DNA of 64,000 nucleotides from Pseudescherichia vulneris NBRC 102420. GTDB taxonomy: Bacteria; Pseudomonadota; Gammaproteobacteria; Enterobacterales; Enterobacteriaceae. Positions 53,100-63,240 of the stretch are shown here, in pieces. Every line of letters begins with the position of its first letter. Positions within the stretch are counted from its first letter, which is position 1. The notes below the pieces were generated by a model. It made no database searches and was not told the origin of the DNA. It was given only the letters and a program-made list of their open reading frames with translations. The DNA is taken from NCBI RefSeq assembly GCF_000759795.1, contig NZ_BBMZ01000015.1, positions 1 through 64,000 of the forward strand. Reading direction: 5' to 3'. A program made the translations under genes and the position numbers.

Positions 53100-54134
53100 T
53101 TGACACGTCTAACCCTGGCGTTAGATGTCATGGGGGGCGATTTTGGCCCTTCCGTGACAGTGCCTGCAGCATTGCAGGCACTGCATTCTAACCCTCAACT
53201 CACACTTCTGTTAGTCGGTCATCCCGACGCTATCACGCCATTACTTGCCAAAGCCGATTTTGATCAGCGCTCGCGCCTGCAGGTTATTCCTGCCCAGTCG
53301 GTTATTGCCAGTGATGTCCGTCCCGCCCAGGCCGTGCGCAACAGCCGGGGTAGCTCTATGCGTATCGCGCTGGAGCTGGTCAAAGAGGGGCGCGCCGAGG
53401 CCTGCGTCAGCGCAGGCAATACCGGGGCGCTGATGGGGCTGGCTAAGCTACTGCTTAAGCCCATTGACGGTATTGAACGTCCGGCGCTGATGACGGTGCT
53501 GCCGCATCAGCAGAAGGGCAGAACCGTGGTGCTGGATCTCGGCGCTAACGTTGACTGTGACAGTACTATGCTGGTGCAGTTCGCCATTATGGGCGCGGTA
53601 ATGGCCGAAGAGGTCATTGGTATTGAACATCCGCGCGTGGCGCTGCTCAATATCGGCGAAGAAGAGGTCAAAGGCCTTGACAGCATCCGCGATGCCTCGG
53701 CGCTGCTAAAATCGATCCCATCGATCAACTATATTGGCTATCTTGAAGCCAATGAGCTGCTCACCGGCAAAACGGACGTGCTGGTCTGCGACGGCTTCAC
53801 CGGCAACGTGACGTTGAAGACGATGGAAGGCATGGTCAGAATGTTCCTGTCGTTGCTGAAATCGCAGGGCGAGGGCAAAAAACGGTCGTGGTGGCTGCTT
53901 TTATTAAAGCGTTGGTTACAAAAAAGCCTGACAAGGCGATTCAGTCACCTCAACCCCGACCAGTATAATGGTGCCTGTCTGTTAGGATTGCGCGGCACGG
54001 TGATTAAGAGTCATGGTGCAGCCAATCAGCGCGCGTTTGCTGTCGCGATTGAACAGGCAGTGCAGGCGGTGCAGCGGCACGTCCCCGAACGGATTGCCGC
54101 TCGCCTGGAATCTGTGTTACCGGAAAAAGACTGA
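53100..54134 (+). CDS. plsX: Phosphate acyltransferase PlsX
   Basis: A 344-residue enzyme that turns acyl-ACP into acyl-phosphate for phospholipid synthesis. It starts at a TTG codon, as in E. coli (TTG ACA CGT CTA). Conserved [20 protein letters not shown] and [16 protein letters not shown]. The C-terminus ends LESVLPEKD and lacks about a dozen residues of E. coli PlsX. First gene of the fab cluster. Confidence 0.95.
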   Translation: MTRLTLALDVMGGDFGPSVTVPAALQALHSNPQLTLLLVGHPDAITPLLAKADFDQRSRLQVIPAQSVIASDVRPAQAVRNSRGSSMRIALELVKEGRAEACVSAGNTGALMGLAKLLLKPIDGIERPALMTVLPHQQKGRTVVLDLGANVDCDSTMLVQFAIMGAVMAEEVIGIEHPRVALLNIGEEEVKGLDSIRDASALLKSIPSINYIGYLEANELLTGKTDVLVCDGFTGNVTLKTMEGMVRMFLSLLKSQGEGKKRSWWLLLLKRWLQKSLTRRFSHLNPDQYNGACLLGLRGTVIKSHGAANQRAFAVAIEQAVQAVQRHVPERIAARLESVLPEKD

Positions 54135-54140
54135 GCGTAT

Positions 54141-55094
54141 ATGTATACGAAGATTAGTGGTACCGGCAGCTACCTGCCCGAGCAAGTGCGAACCAACGCC
54201 GATCTGGAAAAGATGGTCGATACCTCTGACGAGTGGATTGTCACCCGCACAGGCATTCGTGAGCGCCGCATTGCCGCCCCGGATGAGACCGTGGCAACCA
54301 TGGGTTTCGAAGCCGCTAAGCGCGCCATCGACATGGCGGGCATTGATAAAACTGAGATCGGTCTGATCATCGTCGCCACCACCTCGGCGACCCACGCGTT
54401 CCCAAGCGCGGCCTGCCAGGTGCAGAGCCTGCTGGAGATCAAAGGCTGCCCGGCATTTGACGTGGCTGCCGCCTGCGCAGGCTTTACCTATGCCCTGAGC
54501 ATTGCCGATCAGTATGTCAAAAGCGGTGCGGTGAAGCATGCGCTGGTGATCGGCGCTGACGTGCTGGCCCGTACCTGCGATCCCAACGATCGTGGAACCA
54601 TCATTATCTTCGGTGACGGCGCGGGCGCGGCAGTGCTGAGCGCATCTGAAGAGCAGGGTATCATCTCTACCCATCTGCACGCGGACGGAAGCTACGGCGA
54701 GCTGTTAACGCTGCCAAACCTGGATCGCGTCACGCCGGACAGCCCAACCTACCTGACCATGGCGGGTAACGAAGTCTTCAAAGTGGCCGTGACCGAGCTG
54801 GCGCACATCGTTGAAGAGACGCTGGCGGCGAACAATATCGATCGCGCCGAGCTGGATTGGCTGGTTCCGCACCAGGCGAACCTGCGCATTATCAGCGCGA
54901 CGGCAAGAAAGCTGGGTATGGATATGGATAAAGTGGTGGTCACCCTTGACCGTCACGGCAATACCTCTGCGGCGTCGGTGCCTTGTGCGCTGGATGAAGC
55001 CGTGCGCGACGGACGTATTAAGCCGGGCCAGCTGGTGCTGCTTGAGGCCTTCGGCGGCGGTTTCACCTGGGGCTCTGCGCTGGTTCGTTTCTAG
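54141..55094 (+). CDS. fabH: 3-oxoacyl-ACP synthase III
   Basis: A 317-residue condensing enzyme that starts fatty-acid synthesis by joining acetyl-CoA to malonyl-ACP. Catalytic triad: C112 in [11 protein letters not shown], His in VPHQANLRI, Asn in [10 protein letters not shown]. Length as in E. coli. Follows plsX by six bases. Confidence 0.98.
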   Translation: MYTKISGTGSYLPEQVRTNADLEKMVDTSDEWIVTRTGIRERRIAAPDETVATMGFEAAKRAIDMAGIDKTEIGLIIVATTSATHAFPSAACQVQSLLEIKGCPAFDVAAACAGFTYALSIADQYVKSGAVKHALVIGADVLARTCDPNDRGTIIIFGDGAGAAVLSASEEQGIISTHLHADGSYGELLTLPNLDRVTPDSPTYLTMAGNEVFKVAVTELAHIVEETLAANNIDRAELDWLVPHQANLRIISATARKLGMDMDKVVVTLDRHGNTSAASVPCALDEAVRDGRIKPGQLVLLEAFGGGFTWGSALVRF

Positions 55095-55111
55095 TATTAA
55101 GGATAAATAAG

Positions 55112-56041
55112 ATGACGCAATTTGCTTTTGTGTTCCCGGGACAGGGTTCTCAGACCGTGGGTATGCTGGCCGATGTGGCAGCACAGTTTCCGCTGGTTGA
55201 AGAGACGTTCCGTGAAGCTTCTGCGGCGCTGGGATATGACCTGTGGGCACTGACCCAGCAGGGCCCGGCAGAAGAGCTCAATAAAACGTGGCAGACCCAG
55301 CCTGCGCTGCTGACGGCGTCCGTCGCACTGTGGCGCGTCTGGCAGCAGCAGGGCGGTAAAACCCCGGCGCTGATGGCAGGCCATAGCCTGGGCGAATACT
55401 CTGCGCTGGTGTGCGCGGGCGTGATCGATTTCGCCGATGCCGTACGCCTCGTTGAGCTGCGCGGCAAATTTATGCAGGAAGCGGTACCGGAAGGCACCGG
55501 CGGCATGTCGGCGATTATCGGCCTTGACGATGCGGCGATTGCCAAAGCGTGCGAAGAGGCCGCTGAAGGCCAGGTTGTTTCTCCGGTGAACTATAACTCC
55601 CCGGGCCAGGTGGTCATCGCCGGGCATAAAGAGGCGGTTGAGCGTGCAGGCGCGGCCTGTAAAGCAGCGGGTGCTAAACGCGCGCTGCCGCTGCCGGTGA
55701 GCGTGCCGTCCCACTGCGCGCTGATGAAGCCCGCAGCAGAGAAGCTGGCCGCCGAGCTGGAAAAAATCACCTTCAACGCACCGGCTATTCCGGTGGTGAA
55801 CAACGTTGACGTGAAGTGCGAAACCACGCCGGAAGCCATCCGTGATGCGCTGGTTCGCCAGCTCTACAGTCCGGTACAGTGGACTAAGAGCGTTGAATTT
55901 ATCGCTTCTCAGGGCGTTACGCACCTGTATGAAGTCGGTCCGGGCAAAGTGCTTACTGGCCTGACCAAGCGTATTGTTGACACCCTGACCGCCTCGGCCA
56001 TTAACGAGCCTGCGGCACTGTTAGCGGCGGCTGAGCAATAA
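55112..56041 (+). CDS. fabD: Malonyl-CoA-ACP transacylase
   Basis: A 309-residue enzyme that loads malonate onto ACP. The active Ser is S92 in AGHSLGEYSAL, and the oxyanion-hole motif FVFPGQGSQ is at the N-terminus. Length as in E. coli. Confidence 0.98.
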   Translation: MTQFAFVFPGQGSQTVGMLADVAAQFPLVEETFREASAALGYDLWALTQQGPAEELNKTWQTQPALLTASVALWRVWQQQGGKTPALMAGHSLGEYSALVCAGVIDFADAVRLVELRGKFMQEAVPEGTGGMSAIIGLDDAAIAKACEEAAEGQVVSPVNYNSPGQVVIAGHKEAVERAGAACKAAGAKRALPLPVSVPSHCALMKPAAEKLAAELEKITFNAPAIPVVNNVDVKCETTPEAIRDALVRQLYSPVQWTKSVEFIASQGVTHLYEVGPGKVLTGLTKRIVDTLTASAINEPAALLAAAEQ

Positions 56042-56057
56042 AAAGGAACCCAAAACC

Positions 56058-56792
56058 ATGAGTTTTGAAGGAAAGATCGCACTGGTTACCGGTGCAAGCC
56101 GTGGCATTGGCCGCGCAATCGCTGAAACTCTCGTCGCCCGTGGCGCGAAGGTGATCGGCACCGCGACCAGCGAAAGCGGCGCGCAGGCCATCAGCGACTA
56201 TTTAGGTGCAAACGGCAAAGGTTTACTGTTAAACGTGACCGATCCTGCATCTATTGAATCTGTGCTGGAAAATGTCCGGGCAGAGTTTGGCGAAGTGGAC
56301 ATTCTGGTCAATAATGCCGGGATTACTCGCGACAACCTGTTAATGCGGATGAAAGACGATGAGTGGAACGATATCATCGAAACCAATCTCTCTTCTGTTT
56401 TCCGCCTGTCAAAAGCGGTAATGCGGGCTATGATGAAGAAGCGTCATGGTCGCATTATCACTATCGGTTCTGTGGTGGGTACCATGGGAAATGCTGGTCA
56501 GGCTAACTACGCTGCGGCGAAAGCAGGCCTGATCGGTTTCAGTAAGTCGCTGGCGCGCGAAGTTGCGTCCCGCGGCATTACTGTAAACGTTGTTGCTCCG
56601 GGCTTTATTGAAACGGACATGACGCGTGCGCTGACCGAAGATCAGCGTGCGGGTACGTTGGCAGCCGTTCCGGCGGGTCGCTTAGGCGATCCAAAAGAGA
56701 TTGCCAGCGCGGTAGCATTTTTAGCTTCTGACGAAGCGGGTTACATCACCGGTGAAACCCTGCACGTCAACGGCGGAATGTATATGGTTTAA
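56058..56792 (+). CDS. fabG: 3-oxoacyl-ACP reductase
   Basis: A 244-residue short-chain dehydrogenase that reduces 3-oxoacyl-ACP with NADPH. The cofactor loop is TGASRGIG (11-18). The active residues lie in TIGSVVGTMGNAGQANYAAAKAG (Ser, Tyr, Lys), read here as two parts around GNAG. Essential in E. coli. Confidence 0.98.
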   Translation: MSFEGKIALVTGASRGIGRAIAETLVARGAKVIGTATSESGAQAISDYLGANGKGLLLNVTDPASIESVLENVRAEFGEVDILVNNAGITRDNLLMRMKDDEWNDIIETNLSSVFRLSKAVMRAMMKKRHGRIITIGSVVGTMGNAGQANYAAAKAGLIGFSKSLAREVASRGITVNVVAPGFIETDMTRALTEDQRAGTLAAVPAGRLGDPKEIASAVAFLASDEAGYITGETLHVNGGMYMV

Positions 56793-56917
56793 CCACGTTA
56801 TTTCCTAAAGCATCAAATGGAAATAATTTTATTTGCGTTATCAGCCCAATTGGCCTCAAAATAGCGCAAAATCGTGGTACGACCTGCCGGGATTTAGTTG
56901 CAAATTTTTCAACATTT

Positions 56918-56923
56918 TATACA
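56918..56923 (+). promoter_or_regulatory. Possible -10 of an acpP promoter
   Basis: TATACA at 56918-56923 in an AT-rich stretch, 48 bp before acpP. No strong -35 at ideal spacing; TTGCAA lies only 14 bp away. In E. coli acpP also has its own promoter in this gap. Confidence 0.4.
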
Positions 56924-56970
56924 CTACGAAAACCATCGCGAAAGCGAGTTTTGATAGGAAATTTAAGAGT

Positions 56971-57210
56971 ATGAGCACCACTATCGAAGAACGCGTTAAG
57001 AAAATTATTGGCGAGCAGCTGGGCGTTAAGCAGGAAGAAGTCACTAACAATGCTTCTTTCGTTGACGATCTGGGCGCGGATTCTCTTGACACCGTTGAGC
57101 TGGTAATGGCTCTGGAAGAAGAGTTTGATACTGAGATTCCGGACGAAGAAGCTGAGAAGATCACTACTGTTCAGGCTGCCATTGATTACATCAACGGTCA
57201 CCAGGCATAA
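56971..57210 (+). CDS. acpP: Acyl carrier protein
   Basis: A 79-residue acidic carrier that holds growing acyl chains on phosphopantetheine attached to the Ser of GADSLD (Ser38 with Met counted). Start [17 protein letters not shown]. Compared with E. coli AcpP it has an extra Thr after residue 3, from an inserted triplet (AGC ACC ACT), and Asp instead of Glu in FVDDLGADS. An extended frame to 56833 is not conserved. A hairpin terminator follows. Confidence 0.98.
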   Translation: MSTTIEERVKKIIGEQLGVKQEEVTNNASFVDDLGADSLDTVELVMALEEEFDTEIPDEEAEKITTVQAAIDYINGHQA

Positions 57211-57221
57211 GTGAACATCTC

Positions 57222-57255
57222 CAGGCGGTCATTCGACCGCCTGAGTTTTATCTTT
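57222..57255 (+). terminator. Terminator/attenuator after acpP
   Basis: CAGGCGGTC-ATTC-GACCGCCTG (57222-57243) then AGTTTTATCTTTTTC. It explains high acpP expression relative to fabF. Confidence 0.8.
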
Positions 57256-57298
57256 TTCTCCCACCCGTCTCTTTTTTATCCCTCCCTGGAGGACAAAC

Positions 57299-58540
57299 GT
57301 GTCTAAGCGTCGTGTAGTTGTGACCGGACTTGGCATGTTGTCTCCTGTCGGCAATACCGTAGAGTCTACCTGGAGTGCTCTCCTTGCCGGTCAGAGTGGC
57401 ATCAGCCTGATCGACCATTTCGATACTAGCGCCTATGCAACAAAATTTGCTGGCTTAGTAAAGGATTTTAACTGTGATGACATCATCTCGCGCAAAGAAC
57501 AGCGCAAGATGGATGCCTTCATTCAATATGGAGTTGTTGCGGGCTGGCAGGCCATGCAGGATTCTGGCCTTGAGGTCACCCCAGAGAACGCTCACCGTAT
57601 CGGGGCCGCTATTGGTTCAGGTATCGGCGGTCTTGGCCTGATCGAAGAGAACCACGCCTCGCTGGTTAACGGCGGCCCGCGTAAAATCAGCCCATTCTTT
57701 GTGCCCTCTACCATCGTTAACATGGTTGCCGGTCACCTGACGATTATGCTTGGTTTTCAGGGCCCGAGCATCTCCATCGCCACGGCCTGTACCTCTGGCG
57801 TGCACAACATCGGCCATGCGGCGCGTATTATCGCCTACGGCGATGCTGACGCTATGTTGGCAGGCGGCGCTGAGAAAGCCAGTACCCCGCTTGGCGTGGG
57901 TGGCTTTGGCGCAGCGCGTGCGCTCTCCACCCGTAACGACAATCCGCAGGCGGCAAGCCGTCCGTGGGATAAAGATCGTGACGGCTTTGTGCTGGGCGAC
58001 GGTGCAGGTATGGTCATGCTGGAAGAGTATGAGCATGCGAAAAAACGCGGTGCGAAAATCTACGCTGAGCTGATTGGCTTTGGTATGAGCAGCGATGCCT
58101 ACCACATGACCTCGCCGCCGGAAAACGGCGCGGGTGCAGCACTGGCGATGACCAATGCGCTGCGTGATGCCCAGTTGGATCCGGCGAAGATTGGCTACGT
58201 TAACGCCCACGGCACCTCCACGCCGGCCGGCGATAAAGCCGAAACCCAGGCGGTGAAATCCGTGTTTGGCGAAGCGGCAAGCCGCGTTATGGTCAGCTCC
58301 ACCAAATCCATGACCGGTCACCTGCTGGGCGCGGCGGGCGCGGTAGAGGCTATCTACTCGATCCTGGCCCTGCGCGATCAGGCGATCCCGCCGACCATTA
58401 ACCTGGATAACCCGGATGAGGGTTGCGATCTGGACTACGTTCCGCATGTCGCACGCCAGGTGAGCAATCTGGAGTACACCCTGTGTAACTCCTTTGGCTT
58501 CGGTGGTACTAACGGCTCGCTGATCTTTAAACGGATCTAA
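57299..58540 (+). CDS. fabF: 3-oxoacyl-ACP synthase II
   Basis: A 413-residue condensing enzyme that extends acyl-ACP and converts palmitoleate to cis-vaccenate, including the temperature response. It starts at GTG with GGAGGA upstream. Active Cys in TACTSGVHN (about 164), His in [11 protein letters not shown] and [11 protein letters not shown]. Length as in E. coli. Confidence 0.97.
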   Translation: MSKRRVVVTGLGMLSPVGNTVESTWSALLAGQSGISLIDHFDTSAYATKFAGLVKDFNCDDIISRKEQRKMDAFIQYGVVAGWQAMQDSGLEVTPENAHRIGAAIGSGIGGLGLIEENHASLVNGGPRKISPFFVPSTIVNMVAGHLTIMLGFQGPSISIATACTSGVHNIGHAARIIAYGDADAMLAGGAEKASTPLGVGGFGAARALSTRNDNPQAASRPWDKDRDGFVLGDGAGMVMLEEYEHAKKRGAKIYAELIGFGMSSDAYHMTSPPENGAGAALAMTNALRDAQLDPAKIGYVNAHGTSTPAGDKAETQAVKSVFGEAASRVMVSSTKSMTGHLLGAAGAVEAIYSILALRDQAIPPTINLDNPDEGCDLDYVPHVARQVSNLEYTLCNSFGFGGTNGSLIFKRI

Positions 58541-58670
58541 CGCCGTATGACCGGGTAGCCCCTGTGCTGCCCGGTCCGTTCTGCACGTTTTCCCTTTCAA
58601 TTCAGCTTTCTCCGCTTGTCCTGCGTTTCGCATCCTGCCAGACTACCCGGTCACGAATACAGGAGCCGCT

Positions 58671-59486
58671 ATGTTCTTGATAAATGGCTGCCAACAGCAG
58701 ACGCTGGCGGCGAATGACAGGGCTGTACAGTTCGGCGACGGCTGCTTTACCACCGCCCGGATCCAGACCGGTGAGGTTCAGCTGCTTTCGGCCCATCTTG
58801 CCCGCCTGCGCGAGGCCTGTGAGCGATTGTTTATCCCGTTTACCGACTGGCCTCTCCTTGAGCAGGAGATGATCGCTCTGGCAGGTCGCCAGCAGGCAGG
58901 TGTACTGAAGGTGATGATCACCCGGGGCGCGGGCGGGCGCGGTTATAGTGCCGCGGGCTGTCAGGCGCCCACGCGTATCCTGAGCCTGTCAGCGCCGCCT
59001 GCCCACTATGCCCGCTGGCAGCAGGCGGGTATCACCCTCGCGCTCAGCCCAATTCGGCTCGGGCGCAACCCGCATCTGGCAGGTATAAAGCATCTCAACC
59101 GCCTGGAACAGGTCCTGATTCGTACTCATCTTGAGCAGACGGCAGGCGACGAGGCGCTGGTTCTTGACAGCGACGGGTTGCTTACGGAATGCTGTGCCGC
59201 GAATTTATTCTGGCGGCAGGGCAGGACGGTATTTACGCCCTGTCTTAATCAGGCTGGTGTAAAGGGCATTATGCGTCAGTTTATTATCGACCGGCTGGCC
59301 GTCTCGGGCTTTACCTTCGCCGAAGTTAACGCCCGGCCAAAGGCGCTGGCTGATGCCGATGAGGTGCTGATCTGTAACGCACTGATGCCGGTCGTGCCGG
59401 TTAACGCCTGCGGCGAGTGGGAATGGACATCCCGCGAGCTGTATTCCTTTTTATCTCCCCTTTGTGAGCGTGCGATCTCGTCATGA
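58671..59486 (+). CDS. pabC: 4-amino-4-deoxychorismate lyase
   Basis: A 271-residue PLP enzyme that makes p-aminobenzoate for folate. The PLP Lys is K140 in [11 protein letters not shown]. The class IV aminotransferase motif [14 protein letters not shown] is present. Starts with ATG after AGGAGC. Overlaps mltG by four bases. Confidence 0.96.
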   Translation: MFLINGCQQQTLAANDRAVQFGDGCFTTARIQTGEVQLLSAHLARLREACERLFIPFTDWPLLEQEMIALAGRQQAGVLKVMITRGAGGRGYSAAGCQAPTRILSLSAPPAHYARWQQAGITLALSPIRLGRNPHLAGIKHLNRLEQVLIRTHLEQTAGDEALVLDSDGLLTECCAANLFWRQGRTVFTPCLNQAGVKGIMRQFIIDRLAVSGFTFAEVNARPKALADADEVLICNALMPVVPVNACGEWEWTSRELYSFLSPLCERAISS

Positions 59487-60505
59487 AGAAAATGTTTCGT
59501 TTTGTTGTACTTCTGCTGGTGATTCTGGGCATTGCTGCCGGGGCAGGTTACTGGAAGGTTCGCCAGCTGGCGGAGAGCAAACTGCTGATTAACGCAGAGA
59601 CCATCTTTACCCTGAAAGCGGGCACCGGCCGTCAGGCACTGGGAACCCAGCTCTATAGCGAGAAGATCATCAACCGCCCCCGCGTTTTCCAGTGGCTGCT
59701 GCGCGTGGAGCCGACTCTCTCCCATTTTAAAGCCGGGACCTATCGCTTTACGCCGGACATGACCGTACGCGACATGCTGCGGCTGCTGGAGAGCGGCAAA
59801 GAGGCGCAGTTCCCGCTGCGGCTGGTGGAGGGAATGCGTCTTAGCGACCTCCTGAAGCAGCTTCGCGATGCGCCCTATATTCAGCACACCCTGAAGGATG
59901 ACAGCTACGCCACCGTGGCAGAGGCGCTGAAGTTTGAGCATCCTGAGTGGATTGAGGGCTGGTTCTGGCCCGATACCTGGCTCTACACTGCCAATACCAC
60001 TGACATCACAATGCTTAAACGCGCCCATGATAAAATGGTCGCCGCGGTGAATAAGGCCTGGGAAGAGCGGGCGGAAGGCCTGCCGTATAAAGATCAAAAC
60101 CAGCTGGTGACCATGGCCTCGATTATTGAAAAAGAGACGGCGGTTGCCAGCGAACGGGATCGGGTCGCTTCGGTCTTCATCAACCGTCTGCGTACCGGCA
60201 TGCGTTTGCAAACCGATCCCACCGTTATTTACGGTATGGGGGAGAGCTACAGCGGTAAAATCAGCCGTAGCGATCTGGAAACGCCAACGGCGTATAATAC
60301 CTATACCATTAGCGGCCTGCCGCCGGGACCGATTGCCATCCCGAGCGACGCATCGCTGCGTGCCGCTGCGCATCCGGCTAAAACGCCGTATCTCTATTTT
60401 GTCGCTGACGGCAAGGGGGGGCATACCTTTACCACCAACCTCGTCAGCCATAACCGCGCGGTGCAGGACTATCTGAAAGTGCTTAAGGAAAAAAATGGCC
60501 AGTAA
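59483..60505 (+). CDS. mltG: Endolytic murein transglycosylase MltG
   Basis: A 340-residue inner-membrane enzyme that cuts new glycan strands and sets their length. One N-terminal membrane helix ([18 protein letters not shown]), a LysM-like part, then the YceG domain with the catalytic Glu E218 in [10 protein letters not shown]. Overlaps pabC and tmk. Confidence 0.96.
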   Translation: MKKMFRFVVLLLVILGIAAGAGYWKVRQLAESKLLINAETIFTLKAGTGRQALGTQLYSEKIINRPRVFQWLLRVEPTLSHFKAGTYRFTPDMTVRDMLRLLESGKEAQFPLRLVEGMRLSDLLKQLRDAPYIQHTLKDDSYATVAEALKFEHPEWIEGWFWPDTWLYTANTTDITMLKRAHDKMVAAVNKAWEERAEGLPYKDQNQLVTMASIIEKETAVASERDRVASVFINRLRTGMRLQTDPTVIYGMGESYSGKISRSDLETPTAYNTYTISGLPPGPIAIPSDASLRAAAHPAKTPYLYFVADGKGGHTFTTNLVSHNRAVQDYLKVLKEKNGQ

Positions 60506-61136
60506 ATACATCGTTATCGAAGGGCTGGAAGGGGCCGGAAAGACCACTGCCCGCGATACCGTCGTGGAGACGCTGACCCAGCTCGGGGTCGGCGAGATGA
60601 TCTTTACCCGCGAGCCGGGCGGTACCCAGCTTGCCGAGAAGCTGCGCAGCCTGGTGCTGGATATCAAATCGGTAGGTGATGAGATCATTACCGACAAAGC
60701 CGAAGTGCTGATGTTCTATGCTGCCCGCGTCCAGCTGGTGGAGACGGTCATCAAGCCCGCGCTGGCCCGCGGCTGCTGGGTGATTGGCGATCGCCACGAT
60801 CTCTCGACTCAGGCCTATCAGGGGGGCGGACGCGGTATCGACGCCCATATGCTGGCCACCCTGCGTGACACCGTATTAGGCGATTTCCGCCCGGACCTGA
60901 CGCTCTACCTCGACGTTGAGCCGGAAGTGGGCCTGAAACGCGCCCGCGCCCGGGGCGAGCTGGACCGCATCGAGCAGGAGTCCTATGACTTCTTCCATCG
61001 CGCCCGCGCTCGCTACCTTGAGCTTGCCGCTGCCGATCCGCGCATTAAAACCATCGACGCCACCCGCTCCCTCGACGAGGTGATGAGCGACATTCGCCAG
61101 ACGGTCACCGCCTGGGTGCAGGAGCAGGGCGCATGA
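60495..61136 (+). CDS. tmk: Thymidylate kinase
   Basis: A 213-residue kinase that phosphorylates dTMP. P-loop GLEGAGKTT (10-18), the [16 protein letters not shown] substrate motif, and a LID with [12 protein letters not shown]. Overlaps mltG by 11 bases and holB by four. Confidence 0.97.
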   Translation: MASKYIVIEGLEGAGKTTARDTVVETLTQLGVGEMIFTREPGGTQLAEKLRSLVLDIKSVGDEIITDKAEVLMFYAARVQLVETVIKPALARGCWVIGDRHDLSTQAYQGGGRGIDAHMLATLRDTVLGDFRPDLTLYLDVEPEVGLKRARARGELDRIEQESYDFFHRARARYLELAAADPRIKTIDATRSLDEVMSDIRQTVTAWVQEQGA

Positions 61137-62137
61137 AATGGTATCCATGGTTACGCCCGGACTTTGAAAGCCTGGTGGCCAGCTACCAGGCCGGACGCGG
61201 ACACCATGCGCTACTGATCCATGCTCTGCCCGGTATGGGTGACGAGGCGTTAATCTATGCCCTGACGCGCTACCTACTCTGCCAGCAGCCCGATGGCCAT
61301 AAAAGCTGCGGTCGCTGCCGCGGCTGTCAGCTGATGCAGGCCGGAACCCATCCGGATTACTATGTGCTGGAGCCAGAGAAGGGCAAAAGCACGCTCGGTA
61401 TTGATGCGGTGCGCGAGGTGAGCGAGAAGCTTTACGAGCATGCACGCCTGAGCGGCGCGAAGGTGGTATGGGTCAGCGATGCGGCCCGACTCACCGAGGC
61501 CGCTGCCAACGCCCTGCTTAAAACGCTGGAGGAGCCGCCAGCCAACACCTGGTTCTTCCTCGCCTGCCGTGAGCCGGCCCGCCTGCTGGCCACCCTGCGC
61601 AGCCGCTGTCGCCTGCATCACCTTGCGCCACCGGACGAGCGCTATGCCTGCGCCTGGCTGTCACGGGAGGTTCAGGCTCCGCCCGAAGCGATCCTGACGG
61701 CGCTGCGGCTCTGCGGCGGTGCCCCGGGCGCGGCACAAACCCTGATCTCTACTGATGCGTGGGCGCAGCGCCAGACGCTGTGTGCTGCCGTGGATGCGGC
61801 TCTGACCAGCAGCGACTGGCTTTCTCTGCTGCCTGCGCTTAACCATGACAGCGTTGCCGATCGTCTGCACTGGCTGGCCTCGCTCTATCTTGACGCCATG
61901 AAAATCCAGCAGGGAGCTACGCAGCTCGGCAACGCCGACGCGTATCCGCTGGTTACCCGGCTGGCTAAAATTATCGCGCCTGCGCGTTTGCGCGCGCTCT
62001 TAACGGCGATCTTTACCTGCCGGGAGCAGCTGCTGACCGTGACCGGCGTCAATCGTGAACTGCTGTTAACCGATTTACTCCTGAGCCAGGAGCACTGGCT
62101 GCAACCCGACGCCGTGCTGCCTGTATCCCATCTTTAA
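61133..62137 (+). CDS. holB: DNA polymerase III delta' subunit
   Basis: A 334-residue clamp-loader subunit. The zinc-binding Cys set is C50, C59, C62 and C65 ([16 protein letters not shown]). The P-loop position reads [10 protein letters not shown] without Lys, typical of delta', which does not hydrolyse ATP. It also shows the SRC-like Arg motif [11 protein letters not shown]. Confidence 0.97.
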   Translation: MKWYPWLRPDFESLVASYQAGRGHHALLIHALPGMGDEALIYALTRYLLCQQPDGHKSCGRCRGCQLMQAGTHPDYYVLEPEKGKSTLGIDAVREVSEKLYEHARLSGAKVVWVSDAARLTEAAANALLKTLEEPPANTWFFLACREPARLLATLRSRCRLHHLAPPDERYACAWLSREVQAPPEAILTALRLCGGAPGAAQTLISTDAWAQRQTLCAAVDAALTSSDWLSLLPALNHDSVADRLHWLASLYLDAMKIQQGATQLGNADAYPLVTRLAKIIAPARLRALLTAIFTCREQLLTVTGVNRELLLTDLLLSQEHWLQPDAVLPVSHL

Positions 62138-62147
62138 GAGAGACATT

Positions 62148-62945
62148 ATGTTTTTAGTCGACTCCCACTGCCACCTTGATGGCCTTGATTATCAATCCCT
62201 GCACCGGGACGTGGACGACGTGCTGGCCAAAGCGGCTGCCCGCGACGTTAAGTTTTGCCTCGCCGTGGCCACGACGCTGCCGGGCTACCGCGCCATGCGT
62301 GAGCTGGTGGGCAATCGTGACAACGTGGCCTTCTCCTGCGGCGTACACCCGCTCAATCAGGACGAGGTGTATGACGTTGAGGAGCTGCGAACCCTGGCGG
62401 CAGAAGAGGGCGTCGTCGCCATGGGTGAAACCGGGCTGGACTACTTCTATACCCCGGAGACCAAACCCATTCAGCAAGAGTCGTTCCGCAACCATATCCG
62501 CATTGGCCGCGAGCTGAATAAGCCCGTGATTGTCCATACCCGTGACGCTCGCGAAGATACGCTGGCAATTCTGGCCGAGGAAAAGGTGACGGATTGCGGT
62601 GGCGTACTACACTGTTTCACAGAAGACAGAGAAACGGCAGGAAAGCTGCTGGATATGGGGTTCTATATCTCGTTCTCTGGCATCGTTACTTTCCGTAACG
62701 CTGAACAGCTGCGCGATGCTGCACGCTACGTACCGCTGGACAGAATGCTGGTGGAGACGGATTCACCCTATCTGGCACCGGTTCCGCACCGGGGCAAAGA
62801 GAATCAGCCTGCGATGACCCGCGACGTTGCGGAGTACATGGCCGTGCTGAAGGGCGTATCGTTGGAAACGCTGGCGCAGCAGACCACGCAAAACTTTGCC
62901 ACGCTGTTCCATATCGACCCCGCGCGTCTGCTATCCCGCCAATAA
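62148..62945 (+). CDS. ycfH: TatD-family metal hydrolase YcfH
   Basis: A 265-residue metal-dependent hydrolase of the TatD DNase family. Metal ligands: SHCHLD (H7, H9), GETGLDYFY, VHTRDA, HCFTED and ETDSPYLAP. The cellular role is not clear. Last gene of the holB operon. Confidence 0.95.
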   Translation: MFLVDSHCHLDGLDYQSLHRDVDDVLAKAAARDVKFCLAVATTLPGYRAMRELVGNRDNVAFSCGVHPLNQDEVYDVEELRTLAAEEGVVAMGETGLDYFYTPETKPIQQESFRNHIRIGRELNKPVIVHTRDAREDTLAILAEEKVTDCGGVLHCFTEDRETAGKLLDMGFYISFSGIVTFRNAEQLRDAARYVPLDRMLVETDSPYLAPVPHRGKENQPAMTRDVAEYMAVLKGVSLETLAQQTTQNFATLFHIDPARLLSRQ

Positions 62946-62992
62946 GTCTGTTTTTTTAAGGCTCGTAATTAATTGACAATGCGAGTAGAGTG

Positions 62993-63014
62993 CACCGCCA
63001 GAAACTTGGCGGTG
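62993..63014 (+). terminator. Hairpin after ycfH
   Basis: CACCGCCA-GAAACT-TGGCGGTG is a perfect 8-bp stem; a T-run (GTTTTT) follows six bases later. A similar hairpin is at this place in E. coli. Confidence 0.6.
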
Positions 63015-63088
63015 AGTCGAGTTTTTGATACTTTCAGACCCCGTTTTTGTAAATAAGTGAAAGTTTTCAGGTGACCGCGTTTTGAAAC

Positions 63089-63137
63089 GTGATAACCGTC
63101 AAACAAACTTAGGGCGATTTATTTTACTCTGTGTAAT
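63089..63137 (+). promoter_or_regulatory. ptsG promoter with CRP site
   Basis: CGTGATAACCGTCAAA (63089-63104) is a CRP half-match (GTGA-N6-TCAAA) centred at 63096.5. TACTCT (63125-63130) is the -10, so the start is near 63137 and the CRP centre at about -40.5, as known for E. coli ptsG. Mlc repression is expected, but I did not place its operators. Confidence 0.65.
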
Positions 63138-63216
63138 AAATAAAGGGCACTTAGATGCTCTGTCCAGGGCGCGGTTCTCCCCCCGTGCCAATGCGTGAAA
63201 ACGTACAAAAAAGCAC

Positions 63217-63240
63217 AAATACTCAGGAGCACTCTCAATT
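63217..63240 (+). promoter_or_regulatory. SgrS small RNA pairing site in the ptsG leader
   Basis: AAATACTCAGGAGCACTC just before the ATG matches the E. coli region that SgrS binds (its GACTGAGTATT part), covering the ribosome site GGAG. Confidence 0.75.

Noticed and set aside
57617-58633. A 338-codon open frame antisense to fabF
   Set aside because: It mirrors fabF codon bias and has no recognisable domain.
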